Assembly: GCF_037975245.1 (NCBI RefSeq) | Contig: NC_092575.1 | Coordinates: forward strand, 3,378,501 to 3,442,500 | Reading direction: 5' to 3' | Length of the DNA stretch: 64,000 nucleotides | DNA from: Apostichopus japonicus | Lineage: Eukaryota > Echinodermata > Holothuroidea > Aspidochirotida > Stichopodidae | In this document: positions 48,801 through 61,400 of the stretch, in pieces | Position numbering within the stretch: the first letter of the stretch is position 1 | Layout of the letters: each line of letters opens with the position of its first letter | The notes under the pieces: model-generated | What the model was told of the DNA's origin: nothing | What the model saw: only the letters and a program-made list of their open reading frames with translations | Databases searched by the model: none | Translations under genes and position numbers: made by a program

Positions 48801-51800
48801 TGAACGTTGGTTTGACTCGATCCTGACCCCAAATTTCAAACTTGTGTCGGAGTCCCTTGGGGTAGTGTGAAGGTGGGGTGGGGTGAGTAGCGGGAGGTGA
48901 CGAATAATTATATCAGCGATTTTTTGAACCACTCGACGAATGATCCATGGTTTCACATAAACCAACTTTTGCAAGAAATAATCAAGCTTTAAAAACCAAA
49001 ATAGTCAACAGAGAAGAAATCCGTCTACTTTTTCTTCAAGTTTGTAAAAGAATGGCAGTCTTATTACACTTACAGCACAGCCTGTATATCAAAGACTTTT
49101 GAATATAGGACACCAAAATGTCAACTACATGCTTAGATAATTTCTCCAAAGTTAGTATTTAAGAAGTTACGTAACTATTAAATGTGCGCAATTCATCTAT
49201 GGGCCTTCAAGACGTTTATGAAGTGAAAACTGAAAGAGTTCAACAGTGAAGTTAATCAGCTGTATTGTAATGGGTTTACGACATGAGGTGGTGGAAGGGG
49301 AGGAAGGGGGAGGAAGGGAGGAAGGGGGAGGAAGGGGAGGAAGAGGAGGAAGGGGAGGAAGGGGGAGGAAGGGGTAGGAAGGGGAGGGGAAGGGAGAGGA
49401 AGGGGAGAGGAAAGGGTAAGAAGGGGAGAGGAAGGGGAGAGGAAGGGGAGAGGAAGGGGGAGGAAGAGAAGAGGAAGGGGAGGGGGTGATACAAAAACTG
49501 CAAGACTTTGTGTCTTGTATTAGTAATGTAAGCGTGTGACTCATTCTACACCTCGTTCTGTATACATACATCTTGTACATCACTTTCATGAAAGTAGAAA
49601 AATAAATTGGAAACTGGAATGGCTGTTGTAGAGATTACTTGAATTTTGTACTTCGGTATATTATATACGTTCTCAGAATAAACCAATCTTCATAAATTAT
49701 AAGCGTGTTTAAAGTCTTGTAATAATAGCAACGACGAACGAAACTACACAATTCATTGGCTTTGTTTAGACGAAGACAACAAGACGGACCTTCCAATCCA
49801 AATAACTATTGACAAGTGTGAGGCGCAACGATCTCGAAAAACGCTCCGTACTTCACCCATTCGAGCCTGTGAGAGAGAGAGGAAGAAATAAATCGAGAAA
49901 GATTTACAACTTACAGATCTTTAACATCTTTAAAAGAAAATATTCTTGGAGTTGGACACATGAAGCAACAACATATAAGAAAGTTGTCAAACAAATTTAG
50001 TCAACGTTTTGTTAATTAATTAGAAGTAACGACTCAAAACTAGTCTTCTTTATAACATTTGACCTGTCACGTGGGCAAGTGAAACCTCTTCTAACTCATA
50101 CGTGACAGACGGATTTGAAAAAAAGGAGTTTCTTGCTTCATCTTCACAGGTTTTTTTTTTATTCGCAGGCAAATCAGAATTTAATACCACTTGTTTTTTG
50201 TTTTTTTTATCCTGAGTCAATTTTAATAAGAGCGAGCGATATTTAATGGAAAGCTCTCCCCCTTGAAAAAGGAGTTTAATTGACAGATTCTTTGAAGATA
50301 GGAGACACGAGAAATCAGCCTAACTCAGAAAATAAATCGTAAGTTTGAAATATTACACCATCTAATGTCCCAGAAGACCGTAGAGCTAATATTTCCCCTT
50401 TCCAAATCTCCAGATGTAGTTTCTTAGACTGAGTAGGCACTTAGTTCCACTATGCCTTCATAATTCGAAGCCTCCCCCCCCCCCCTCCCCGACCCACCTC
50501 TTTCTTTCTTATTGGGCTCTATTCCTTTTGAGAAATATTTTAGATTTATTAATGAATAAGTATTGTATGTATTGATAACTGAACCATTCATTCGTGGCAA
50601 ATAGTTTGAAAAAAGAGGTTTTAAAATTGTTCAAGTATATGACGTTTCCTACATAAAGAACAGGGCGAGAGAGAAATAATAGATAGAATACCGATGCGTG
50701 GAAAGAATGCAGGCGTATATAACGGGCCGTAGTGATGAATGCTCACTGATATTTATTGAAAAATGTTTGCTTGAGTAGTTTGCTCAATCACGCCAAGTAT
50801 AATTCGACCTATAAAGTGAAATTCAGGACGAATATTTAGTGAGAAGTCAATAACCCTCGACAAATTTTTTTTTTTTTTTTTTAAATATCTACAGTTCGGT
50901 TGTATATCCTCTTAACATTGCCAGATGCTCTGTTATCTGATAAATATAAATATAAAGATAAATATAAATATGAATATAATTATTTTGGTAATATCTCGGA
51001 TATCTCTATATTTCTTCACCTTCAGTAAATATATCAACCATGCAGGAAATCCCGTTTTTTTGTGTCCAATTACTCACCATGTATGGTATGAATTTGTATA
51101 TACCCATGGATATATAGCATGTGTCTATTGATCCTGCTGTTATTGGTTTTGTCTGTATGTTTGTTAACTTTTTCAACTTGTCCTTTGAACTTCAACTTCG
51201 GAGGCCTTTCCAGGGGCGGAAGGGAGATGGGGAAATGTCTGATCAGTTATTGAGAAAGAAAAGCAACTAATCACAAAGAAAAAATTATAAAAAATAAATC
51301 ACCCTTGGTATTCTGCCAATATCTCTCAACGCTCCATTTTGCATTTTGCCTCCATTCAACTTGAAGATGTATCTCAACGAGCTGTATGCTTTAACATTGT
51401 CACCAATGAGAGCCAGCTGTCGTGGTGAAGATGGGAGGATCTGATTGGATGAGAGAAAAAAGTAACCCGGATTGAAATATATTCGTCCAGCACCGTGAAC
51501 AGCCGGTTTCGGGCAATCTTCAATCAAGTCAAGTCACTGACTTATGCTCGAGTCGAATCGAGTCGCATTTTCTAAAAAAAAAGAAGTTTCTTGACATAAG
51601 TCTGAACCACCAAATCCTTAGACTTGACTCAAGTTGGCAAACCGAAATGACTCGACTTGACTTGACTCGACTCACACGGGAAATGACTTGACTTACTGTG
51701 GAATCAACAGTCACTTGTCTTGAGCAAAAGCACGTGTTCGAGTCTTCCTTTGGAAGCTTTGTTTTTCAACATAAGTTTCCCGTTTAATTACAAACATTTG

Positions 51801-54800
51801 ATTTTTTCAACCAAAAGAAAAATCTCTTTGTAATTAACGTAAAAAAAGGGGTCTCCTTAAATACTAACAAAGGGCACTTTAAATTAAAAAGAGGGAGCTT
51901 ATTACTTTAAAAAAATGAAATAAGAAAGAATTGAATATTTTTCATTCAGAAAAGGGAAACTTGTAATTATTTATAAATGGACACATAATATCATGTTTGC
52001 AATAATGTTACAAATGTTAAAGAAAACTCTTCTTGCAAATTATTGATACTACGTGATACTACATACATCTACCCACTCTCTTAGATTTATCGTCATTCGT
52101 TGTTACAGATCACACATACCAATAATAACTGTTATTGTATTAAAATTGATTTTTTTTTTAAGTCAAAATATCAATGTATGCGACCTTTATGATTACTAAA
52201 GACAAGTGTTGAGAATTATTTTTAGGTCTAGATGTAAAGGTCGTGGTAGGCTGTTACCAACACGTTTCAACAACCAGTCTTATATGTATGTGTCATGATA
52301 TTGTAACAAAATTCGTGAACGTACAGGTCCACGTCCTGGTGTCGTCAATTACGCACAGGTCCATGTGCTGTTGTACTTACATTGGTGAACACCAAACAAA
52401 CTCTCTTACGTACAGGAATATGTGATGTTGTACATACATCGGTGAACACCAAACAAACTCTCTTACGTACAGGAATATGTGCTGTTGTACATACATTGGT
52501 GAACACCAAACAAACTCTCTTTCGTATAGGTATATTTGCTGTTGTTTGAAATTTCGTGAATAACATACACTATTACAGACGGATCTACCTACGGTTGTAC
52601 ATATAGTAGTGAACACCAAAGTATCTTATGCATATGTCTATAGTGTTGCTGTACATACTTTAGTACGGTAAGTATCGTACTCTCTTGCGCATAGGTCTGT
52701 ATATGTGCTGTTGAACATAATTTAGTGAATACCACGTGCTGTTGTACATACATTGGTAAATATTATACTCTTTTATACACACGGGGTCTATGTGTTGTTG
52801 GACATGAATTAGTGAACATCACACTCTGTTACGCACAGGACTGCGTGCTGTTGTACATATATCGGCGAATAGTATACTCTATAATACACATAGGTATACG
52901 TGCTGTTTGGACACGAATTAGTGAACATCACACTATATTACGCACAGGTATGTATAACTGCTTCACTGACACTCATTCGGGGAAACCATTACTCTATTAC
53001 GGACATCCACATTAAATGTGTTTGTAAGAGCACGATCGCTCCATGTGTAGGAGGCAGTTTCCCGCCCTATTAATCATAAAAATTATGACATCACGGTCGA
53101 CTGGAGGGACAACTTCGACTGAGGGGAATTCGGTGATTACTTCACTATAGACTGAATTCATTACAGAACTGCGTTAACCACAAGAGGGGTAATGAGTATA
53201 TATAACCTTCCATTAAATATATTTAAATGTAACATTGATAGAAAAGAAGCAAACTGTACACATATATTGTATAAAAAAGAAAAGTGTTTAGAACTTACTA
53301 CTATCATGATAAAGTTCATCACACCAATGGTGCAAACCAAACCGGTCAATCCCCGCCAACCAAACTCTGGAAGAAGATAATAGGCCATAAGTCCGGTTGA
53401 TGAATATCCAATAGCCAATCCTATCTATCAAAAAGAAAAAGAAGAAGAAGACAAAAAATTAATAAGATGGGCAAAAAATATACCAATAAAACAAGAAAAT
53501 ATTCGTATTCATTCCAATGTAAAAAAACAAAAAACAAAAAAACAAATATCATATACCAGTTGCCACGACAAAGTCCACCGTTGTCATGGTAAACAATGTT
53601 GACTAGACTAATGTTGTGACAAAAAAAAATCAAATTTAATCAAGGAAGATTTATTGACTTCCCCCGATAGCTAAAGATATTTTATTGTTATTTTTTATAA
53701 ATAAATAAAGAAAGAAAGAATGGTGCGCTGACATTGGGGTTGTTCTCTTTAAGTCACGTGGTGAGCTGGGTTTCGGGTTTAATTATACTTTATATCAGGG
53801 GTTTTCAATTGGTTTCCTATATACCGCGGGACCAAAGCTAAACAAGAGTTGAAACACAGGGGCCAAAAATGTCGATACCTCCATTTGGGCAATGTACGTG
53901 TTAGACCTTAAAGTTATAAGGCTGACCAAGGCCTTTAGTGCCCGTATATCCGATTAATGCAAGATGGATGGGTACCGTTTTTTGTTTATACTTTCGAGGG
54001 CCGGATGGACATCTTTCGCACATCTAAATTAATAAATTTAATAACAGAGAAATGGAAATCATGAAAGTCAATTCTTTTACAACGGTACTCTAAAAGGAAA
54101 ACCTCGTAAAATATTCGGTAATATCAAACTCATACAATTTTGGAAAACCTCGTAAAATATTCGGTAATATCAAACTCATACCATGTTTGAAAACCTCGTA
54201 AAATATTCGGTAATATCAAACTCATACAATTTTTGAAACCCTCGTAAAATATTCGGTAATATCAAACTCATACAATTTTTTTTCACCATCAAAATATGGC
54301 TATGACCGCATGCATGATCAAGGGAGTCATGATAATAGCTTTGGAAAATGAATGGCGAAACCTTAGAGCGTTCAGTCACTTTAAGCTTATAGCATACATC
54401 ACATCTTCTCGAAAAGTGTTGTATTGTATAAGCAATTCCAAAACAACCTCTGGTTATATATACAGGATACGATATTATTTACTATTTCGCTATCAAAACC
54501 GTTTAGACACATTACGCACTTCTTGCATTTCACCAGAGGATATTGTTTCAACAACCTGACTAATAGATACTTTACAGTATACATACGTCATTTGTCTTTT
54601 ATTTTATAAGGAGAGAGAGAGTAATTCCGCCAACGGGTGTTGAAAGCGAGTTGTCATCTTACGCGAAACACCTTCTTGCTATAGGTCAAATCATGGTCAT
54701 ACCTGTCAACGATGTATATGGGTGAGTACTTCTTATATACTTGTTCCCCCTTCAAGAGGATCTCATATGAAAATAATCGTGATTTAATTCATGATGACGC

Positions 54801-57666
54801 CATCTATATAGACGTTGGCACAATTTATCGAGCGTGCCACTGTATATAGATAACCCTAGTGCAATTGATATCATGGATGTGTAATACTTGCAGTGGTGGA
54901 TGGGTCCGAGAATTTAGAAAGGATGGTAGTGGCACTGATGTAGGGATGAAGGGGGGGTCTTCCCCTCTCCCAAATAATGCTAAGAATAGCTAACAACCAT
55001 ACTTTTGTTTTAAAGATTGATAAGGCGGGGAGGGACCGGTGGAGGGGAGGGGGAGGTGGGGGGAATGGGGTCGGGGTACACTACTCACATCTTCAGGATG
55101 AATGTGAGTTTAATGGCATTTTAGAAATTCGATGATTAATTGGGAAGGTTAGGCGATTAGGGCTGACACAACAGTTGAGAACTAACAGTGTTTTGTACAG
55201 CTTATAATTTTATACAGAACATGATAACGTGATGGATTGTTACAAATATCACATTGTCCGGTTTTTCAACTGTGTCATTAAAAGTTTTAACATTACCTCA
55301 AAATATTAAGTGTTTCCTCTCATCCCTTCTTTCACTTTAACATAAGTATGTTGGCATGTTGTATAGTTTAATGACAATATCTCAAAATATCATAAAATGC
55401 ATAGTGATCTGGGATATCCATATTCAACGTGTTTTAAAGTATTTGACTTTTACAATGGTTGTGTTTAGTCTAACTAATCAATCATTTCAACATGACTGGG
55501 TTTCTTCCTAAAGGGTAATTGCTAATGTAACATCCGAGAACCTGTGCATTTTTATCTTTCTTGCTATAAACTTTACAGGTGAATAATTTGGCGATATTTT
55601 GAAAGGTTTTTATTTTTGTCTCAGTAAATTTAAAAGACATTGCCGATAGGAATAGCATGATTAAAACAAGGTTTTATTTTATGCACAGCTGAGTGATCTT
55701 AAAGGAGGGTGTAAATTTTACATTGAACAAGGAAACAATAGACTAACGAGAAAACAAATTTAAAGACATAAACAAGCCTGAAATGCGCATAAAATGCCAA
55801 TTTTAAATAGCCCGGTGCATATCCAGTGATGCAACTGAGTTTCTCATCTTCCGTGTAGCTGTCAAAAAACTGACGTAATTTCCTCAATGGGCGTGGAAGT
55901 GGGAGAACATTGTCTAGATTTTACAAACTGTCATCGTATGAAAGATAAAGTAGTAACAAACAAACAAACACACATGCACACGCACATATGTTTGTATTAC
56001 ATTCAGACCGAGGACCCCATTGTATTTTTCATTGTTCAAATCCACGTACCCTAACCTTAACAATACCCCATACAATAGAATTCTTCCGAGGACGTGGTGA
56101 TTCTTTAGAAATCACAACCGAGGACCTGGAATTCTTTTGTACAAGTCCTCGGTCAGATAGAAAAACAAACGTACCCACACACGCACACAAACATATTCGA
56201 ATAACGTCATGTCACGTGGGAACCAGTTTTATCCAATCAGCGATGTCGAGTCACAGAAGGTGAAACCTTTCTGGGTCGTTCGTAATTCACGTACAAGCTC
56301 TTCCCAATTAACATTAAATAGTGTTAATGTATATTTTGTTTTATCATGTTAACATTTCTATTAATTTGATAAAGTTGAAATATTCATGAAAATTTGAACA
56401 TCAACAATCTGAGAAAAAAAAACAGTAATATATGACATCCATATCAAGAAATTAAAATAATAATTAGAAAATTGTGGATTTTGTGATCTAATTCTTCGAC
56501 ATGCCCAAGACTTAACTCACGTACATAATTATGTGAAACATCCAAAACGTTACAAATTACATTCAAAATATATATTTTTTATATTATAAATGTTGGTTTG
56601 AAGAAGTGGATCTTCTTAAATAATCACTTCTGTTTGTCAAGGGTAAATGAAGATGGTTTCTCTTCGATTCTTCTAAGGACAGGATACATTTATTACTCGT
56701 TTTAATTCCTCACCCCCCCCCCCCACCACCACCGCTTCCAAACCACACACAAACACACACAAGAGAAAACAAACCTAAAGGCATGCACTGCTTTACAAAA
56801 ACTTAGCGTCGGAAGTCCACAATTATTACGTATGTTCTCCAGACCAAATTGCCTGTAGCATTATCGACGCAGTTACTTAGCAAGAAATTATAAGAGAAAC
56901 AGTTAGGGGACAATAAAAAAAAAATAAAAAAATATCTATATATGAAGTGAGCGGCGAATAAACCAGCCATGCACTTGACCTTTTCATTAATAGCGTTTGC
57001 TCATTCAGTAGGAGAAACTGCTCAGGGCCACGGAAATATTGCTTGGTTTTTTTTATACTCAAGGTAAATATGTGGTTTTTTTCTCCCCTTCTCTTTTCAG
57101 GGGAGGACGCATCTTCTTTTTGTCGCGCTAATTGAGAAGGCCAAACGTGTGCATGTTGATATATAATTGTTCATTCCTTCTTTAGATATAAAAAACAACA
57201 AAACAAAACAAACGAATGTCAGGCAACATCGATGGTTTTTGAGAGAAAAAGTGAAATGTCAATGTGCCCATGTACACTATTAACATAACATATTATGTGG
57301 ACATCATAGATTTATCGGTACACCTAATGCATAGCTCTCTCATGTACCTAAAGGAGAGATTCCACACTTGATTGGACACTGTCCATTTTTCTTTTCAGGT
57401 AATTTCACAGTATTTTCTTGATACTGAGCTTGGTTTGTTTTTAGCATTTAGCATCAGGCAAACGCCCTGAGGTTCTTTTTTTCATACAATTTAAATGAGT
57501 TATTGTGCAGTGTTCTGTATTGCAGATTATTGTCTTATAAATATTTTGTAAAATTACTTTGCTATACTACGATCAATCAGTCGTGGATGTTTGTAATAAC
57601 GTTAGTATAGGCCTAAAGAGTCAATATTGAATAAAATATATATAATATATTGAATATATATAATAT

Positions 57667-57705
<39 letters not shown>

Positions 57706-57710
57706 GTATA

Positions 57711-57762
<52 letters not shown>

Positions 57763-58350
57763 AAATATATTCCAAGTAATAAGTCCGCAGGATAAGCATC
57801 GAAAGTTATTAATTCCACGAATCTGGAAATTAATTCTGCTGGGGTAGTAGTTTGCATTTTAAGTAGTGCCTTTGTTTTATATTCCATACTAATTTTGTAT
57901 ATTAAAACATCAAATTATTGTTTTTTTATTAGAACAACGTTGCTGTTGATGAATGATGCATATACATATATAAATCATACTGACTATTTTCATCTTCCAT
58001 AAAATAAATTTAGGACAAGAATCTCAGGTTTTCACCCAAGGACAACGGCAGTCGTTATTGATCCTTAAATGCAGGGTAAGTATAGCTGAAGGGTACACCA
58101 AAGATTTTTAACTAGAGAGGAATCAACATTAATGATTGTAGGTCTTGGGTTTGCGTTGTCTTACAAACGTCCCGTACAAACCGTAGTTGAAATACAAATT
58201 TGAAAAAATGACAAATTTGATATCAGAAAAGTGTGTGAAGATATAAACTTTACACGGTAAGTTTTAAGGACTACTCCAGATTTGATGAAGCTCTGACGAA
58301 AGTAATATAACTATATATATATACATCGACTAACATGTAACTGTTTTTTA

Positions 58351-58445
<95 letters not shown>

Positions 58446-61400
58446 AAATATATAAAACAGTTACATGTTAGTCGATGTTTAGAATGGTTTTACTGCCACC
58501 ATTTTCATACCATGTTTCTACTCATGCAGAATCCTAGCTTCATTTGTCTTATTTGAACCTGTTCAACATATACAATATACTATATTAATGTCAGAACGTC
58601 CATTACATTTCTTTTATAAACACATCAAATTTGAGAATGCTTCAGAATATACCTTATATACTTTTAAACTTAATGTTTAAAATGTATATATTATTTTTCA
58701 TACTAAGTTCAAAATTGAAAAGCTTTTACCATCATAAAGTTGTGGCTATTCACCATTATATTGGGTATTACATATTGAGAAATATATAACGTTTGATGTT
58801 TTCTCCCCATTTCCGGTGGTAAGTGGGTATATGTCCGTCAATCATTATACTGATTACAGAATCTCCTATACATTAAACAGACCATATCTAAAAAAATTCA
58901 CTCAAACAGCCGAATTTTGAGTATTACGTTGTTTTACGACAAAAACAACGGAACTACCCCTATTATTAATACAATCTCTAATCGACAAATAACTGTCGCT
59001 GACAGAATCATTATTACACATTAATTTGAAGGTTTTATACCATCAAAAGGAATGGTTGCAACGACGATTTCCACATTGATTTTTTTCCGGTAAGAAATCC
59101 ATTTCGAAGCGTTCTTTCTGGAAGCAAGTATTCAGTTGTGATGGGAATTGTGGTGAATTTGTATAGTTTTCGGTCGGGCATTTGTGTGTTGAGATCAAGT
59201 TAACAGGGGTGCATGGGGGGGGGGCGGGGTGGGATGGGGCGGTTGTTCTATTTCTGTTTTTTGTATTATTAATATTTCCTTTCCATTACTGTAATATTTC
59301 TTTCTAATACTTTAATTAAAGGGAGTAGCTCATTTCGTCAAGCCCGCGAGGGTTTATAGTTTGACTCCCGCCACATCATTTCTCTTTGATCACTTTCTTC
59401 TTACCCTCTAATTATTGTAAATATTAAATGCATGATGTGAGAAACAAATAAATGAAATAAAAAATTCCTTCTTGTAATCTTAGAAATAACGTTTTTATGT
59501 CAAAGGCACAATATACCGTTGTGTGTGCGGGATAATCATGTCTCTTACCGTCAACGTATATATGCTTATACCTATTTCATAATCATAGGTATGTGTGGTG
59601 GAGATACTGGTGATGAACTCATACAAACTAATACAAACAGCTAAGAAAAATATCTTATTCCATTCTGAAGATATCGCATTTTGAAATGTTCCTTCATAAT
59701 TAAAAACAAAATATTCCTTAAACTAGAGAGAAGTGTTAACTTTCTTCTTTCTACAAAACCAATAGCATATATATACAGATTAATAAATACGGAAATAGAC
59801 CCCGGGAGGCAGTTTTGTTTTTAAGCTCTGCGACAGTCAGTCGTTTTATGGAGACAGTTTAGAATTTAGTGGAAAACCTAAATTGCTTTTTAACTTCAAA
59901 CAGCAATCCAATATCAGCAGATCATTTTGGATTATGCAAATACCATTTAGAAGGGTAATTTTTTATTTGGGAAACTTTCCCCGGGGGTGAAAAAACTTAC
60001 TATATAAGTAGTTTCGAGTTTGAACCAATGGACTGTTAAACATATATATTCGATGTTGACTCGTCACGGTGGCCAATTGTCTTAGCCACTCTAACCTTAG
60101 ACAGATACCGCTGAGATCTAAGCTATGGTTTATTAAATCAGGTGAAGACTGAAGATAAGGCCGCATGGAAAAAGGTGTAATGTTTGGAACGGGGTTGGTT
60201 TGCGAATGTACATATTACTTCTATATATATTATATCGGAAGACCGCTATGAAGAGATAGGATCTTCCTATTATTTAATTATTGCCAGTGCAAAAATGAAA
60301 GAACCACTCCCCCCCCCCCTTGCTAAATAAAAATGTCATATAGACATAAATGTCAATCGCGGAATAATTGTCTCGACTACGTCACAGAAAAGCAGCGATA
60401 TGTTAGCAAACGTTTGGTGGATGTAAAACGTTATATTTTCAATGGGAGGGGCGGGGGAAGGGGGGGGGCTCTTATATAACTCAAACACTGATAATTTTTT
60501 TTGTTCAGATTGTATAAAATAAATTTGTAAGGTTTAATTGCAAATTCCGAAACCCGAACAATTTAAGTATACTATAGTTTTCAAATCGTGTGGGCGCCGC
60601 TCTGTTGCCGCATTACAGTGAAGTTAGTGTACTTTTCGGCCAGGCCAATCGACTTTTCTTTACGATGGTGATTAATGCTGTCAGCCGTATACTAACGTGC
60701 TCAAGTGTACTTTTCTCGCCCGAAAGGTGTCATTAGCTGATCATTACTATAATCACGTGATTACAACTACAACAACAACAACAACCATTTGTCCTAATTG
60801 TGATCTGTTGTGATGTCGTTGTGGCTAGGTAGTTTTTTGTTTCTTTAGAGAGAGCGAAAATGTCAAACGAAAATAAACATAACTGTCTTTTCCTTCAAGG
60901 TGTTGTACCTTTTTATTTAACACATTTACGTACAACGAACCGTCAACACGGTTTGGTTTAATTTTGGGGGGTGGTTCGGTGAGGGGGTGAGGGGTGAGGG
61001 GGGCGGTGTTAAGGTAGACACACATTCTTTAATGTTGTTGGTCATGTGTTTTATCGTTGTGTTAAAGAGTGGATTGTCTCGTTTGATTTGAGGATACCAA
61101 AACTAAATACATCTACGCATATTTTATTGCAACACAATGGTAACATGACTTCCACCACACATATACCGACAGATACACAAATAGACATCACAATATTCAA
61201 TTACTCTACTTTCACTAGTATTATGACGTCATCACACATATACCAACAGCCACACCTATGCATCACAGCAGTCATTGACACTATTTTCATTGGTGTCATG
61301 ACGTCATCACACATACCAACAGATACACATATAGACATCACAATATTCCTTTACTCTACTTTCACTAGTATTATGACGTCATCACACATATACCAACAGC

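Noticed and set aside
49276..49589. Pro/Ser/Leu and Glu/Gly-rich ORFs
   Set aside because: Low-complexity translation of the polypurine tract.
52345..52619. Peptide-repeat ORFs (REFVWCSPMYVQ type)
   Set aside because: Translation of the 62-bp tandem array; frames shift between units.
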